Source: Bacteroidota bacterium
Lineage (GTDB): Bacteria > Bacteroidota > Bacteroidia > Chitinophagales > Chitinophagaceae
NCBI GenBank assembly: GCA_947460795.1
Contig: CANHJA010000100.1
Coordinates: forward strand, 1 to 7,929
Direction of reading: 5' to 3'
DNA length: 7,929 nt
Shown here piece after piece: positions 6,859-7,929 of the stretch. The number at the start of each line of letters is the position of its first letter. Position 1 is the first letter of the stretch. The notes under the pieces are model-generated. The model searched no databases, was not told the DNA's origin, and was given only the letters and a program-made list of their open reading frames with translations. The position numbers and the translations under genes were made by a program.

Positions 6859-7506
6859 ATGAAAAGCCAAATTAAAATCTTACTAGCATTATTTTCTTTT
6901 ATGCTTGTCTTCCAAAACTGCAAAAAAACAAGTTTGTCAGAAATCTCAACTAATAAAAATGGTGTTAGTTCTAAAAATCAAATTGCTTCAGTTAGCTCAG
7001 CATTTTTTCAGTTAAATGCTGATGATTATTTAACTGTATATAATTCTTTAACCAATGATGAAATCAAGGGTTTATGGTTACAACATATTGAAGAATTCAA
7101 ACAAAATAGAACTTTAACTAATTCTCAATTATTGAATGTCGATTTATTAAAAGCATATATAACAAATGCTGACTTAAATAATATTATTGCGAAAAATGAT
7201 TTTGTGTCAGTATGGCTACCAAATTCTTTACTTTTATTTTCTGAAGAAGAAGTCTATTTACTTGCTTTTACTTTATACAGTGATATTAATACATCGTATG
7301 AAAGTTTGAAACCTTATGCTGGTGGAGGCAGTGGAGGAACTCCATCAACTCCCAAAAAATCTTGCCAATGTGAACTAGGGAGTAATTTTTGGGCATGTGC
7401 TCTTCATCCAAAACAATGTGATGTAATAGATTGTACACCCAATAAAGGTTGTGGATTTTTAATGTGGTCAGAATGTAATGGCAGATGTAATCTATTAAAA
7501 CAATAG
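6859..7506 (+). CDS. Putative lipoprotein precursor with eight-cysteine, fulvocin C-like C-terminal domain
   Basis: Protein of 215 residues. The N-terminus MKSQIKILLALFSFMLVFQN followed by Cys21-Lys-Lys looks like a Bacteroidota lipoprotein signal, although Asn at -1 departs from the usual Ala/Gly/Ser. Residues 45-150 are mostly helical (YNSLTNDEIKGLWLQHIEEF, then LTNSQLLNVDLLKAYI). A glycine linker GGGSGG (155-160) and TPSTPKKS lead to a 42-residue domain with eight cysteines at 169, 171, 180, 187, 192, 198, 206 and 210. The pattern CxC-x8-C-x6-C-x4-C-x5-CG...W...C resembles, from memory, the eight-cysteine bacteriocin fulvocin C of Myxococcus and the 'fulvocin C-related' precursor proteins of Bacteroidota. 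The role is therefore a possible antibacterial peptide made as a larger envelope-anchored precursor. The next gene starts 5 bp after the stop. A disulfide-rich surface protein without toxic activity is the main alternative. Confidence 0.65.
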   Translation: MKSQIKILLALFSFMLVFQNCKKTSLSEISTNKNGVSSKNQIASVSSAFFQLNADDYLTVYNSLTNDEIKGLWLQHIEEFKQNRTLTNSQLLNVDLLKAYITNADLNNIIAKNDFVSVWLPNSLLLFSEEEVYLLAFTLYSDINTSYESLKPYAGGGSGGTPSTPKKSCQCELGSNFWACALHPKQCDVIDCTPNKGCGFLMWSECNGRCNLLKQ

Positions 7507-7511
7507 TCAAA

Positions 7512-7929
7512 ATGGGAAAAAATAGATTAATCTTTTTCTTAAAAACACTTTACGTGTCAGCATTTTTAATTTTATATAATTTCACAACTAATGGATATCT
7601 GAATAACTATGATTACAATACTCTCTCGAACTATAGTTTTCATGTTTTTTTCATTCTACTTTATATATTTATTTTTAGGAAATATACGAATACAAAAGTA
7701 GATCTAGGTTTATTTTTGGCTAGTTTATTAGTTACAACGATTACAGCTTATTGCAGTAGTTGGAAAGTTTTTTTTCCTGAGTTTTTTCCTTTTAATTTTA
7801 TTTTGTGTTTGATAGCTATTTACATTGTATTTTTTGTAAAGAAAAATAAGTATTATCTAATTTTATTTTTTGGAATCATTGCATTCATTTCTGGTAAATT
7901 TTATATTGCAAATTATTATTACAATGCAA
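7512..7929 (+). CDS. Multi-pass membrane protein, 3' end outside window
   Basis: The frame opens with ATG at 7512-7514 and stays open to the last base, giving 139 visible residues. Four or five hydrophobic segments are evident, near 7-23, 42-56, 65-81, 93-109 and 113-130, separated by short polar loops (NTKVDLG, KKNKYY). Only two cysteines occur (Cys81 and Cys99), with no CxxC or other recognisable motif in the visible part. It begins 5 bp after the stop of the cysteine-rich precursor gene (tcaaa spacer, no Shine-Dalgarno), so the two are almost certainly one transcript. The family is not recognised. From context it could be an immunity protein, a transporter part, or the membrane domain of a larger protein with a thioredoxin-like or peptidase domain beyond the window. 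Codon use is strongly T-rich, partly because of Phe, Leu and Ile content. Confidence 0.8.
   Translation, partial: MGKNRLIFFLKTLYVSAFLILYNFTTNGYLNNYDYNTLSNYSFHVFFILLYIFIFRKYTNTKVDLGLFLASLLVTTITAYCSSWKVFFPEFFPFNFILCLIAIYIVFFVKKNKYYLILFFGIIAFISGKFYIANYYYNA

Noticed and set aside
7906..7929. TTGCA...TGCAA inverted repeat at the window end
   Set aside because: It lies inside an open coding frame, the arms are 5 bp and the window stops there.

Overview
The window looks like a low-GC member of the phylum Bacteroidota. Four things point that way: core proteins typical of the phylum (MqnC of the futalosine menaquinone route, a BatD/BatE pair, a single-HMA copper ATPase, TsaE), several TAnnTTTG promoter boxes, A-rich leaders with no Shine-Dalgarno sequence, and a lipoprotein signal followed by Cys-Lys-Lys. 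The futalosine route would fit a Chitinophagales- or Cytophagales-like lineage better than a classical flavobacterium, but that is inference.

Positions 1-6300 are compact housekeeping DNA. The 3' part of mqnC (+) runs tail-to-tail into copA (-), overlapping it by 4 bp. copA and tsaE (+) diverge from a 66-bp gap in which both genes have a TAnnTTTG box exactly 4 bp before the ATG, so both mRNAs may be leaderless. tsaE then overlaps the end of batE (-) by 14 bp. batE is translationally coupled (TAATG) to batD (-). No moxR, batA or batB lies upstream of batD; its own promoter box sits directly before it.

Positions 6300-7929 look different: more A/T-rich and accessory in character. An XRE-type regulator (-) is divergent from a two-gene unit (+). 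The first gene of that unit encodes a 215-residue putative lipoprotein whose C-terminus is a Gly-rich linker followed by an eight-cysteine domain. The cysteine pattern resembles the bacteriocin fulvocin C. The second gene starts 5 bp later, encodes a multi-pass membrane protein and runs off the window. The 110-bp gap between regulator and unit carries two 16-bp direct repeats with a 21-bp period, placed where they could act as operators for both directions.

The most interesting part is this right-hand unit: a candidate regulated secreted-peptide (bacteriocin-like) locus with a membrane partner that could provide immunity, processing or disulfide chemistry. Its function is inferred from the cysteine pattern and the layout only.
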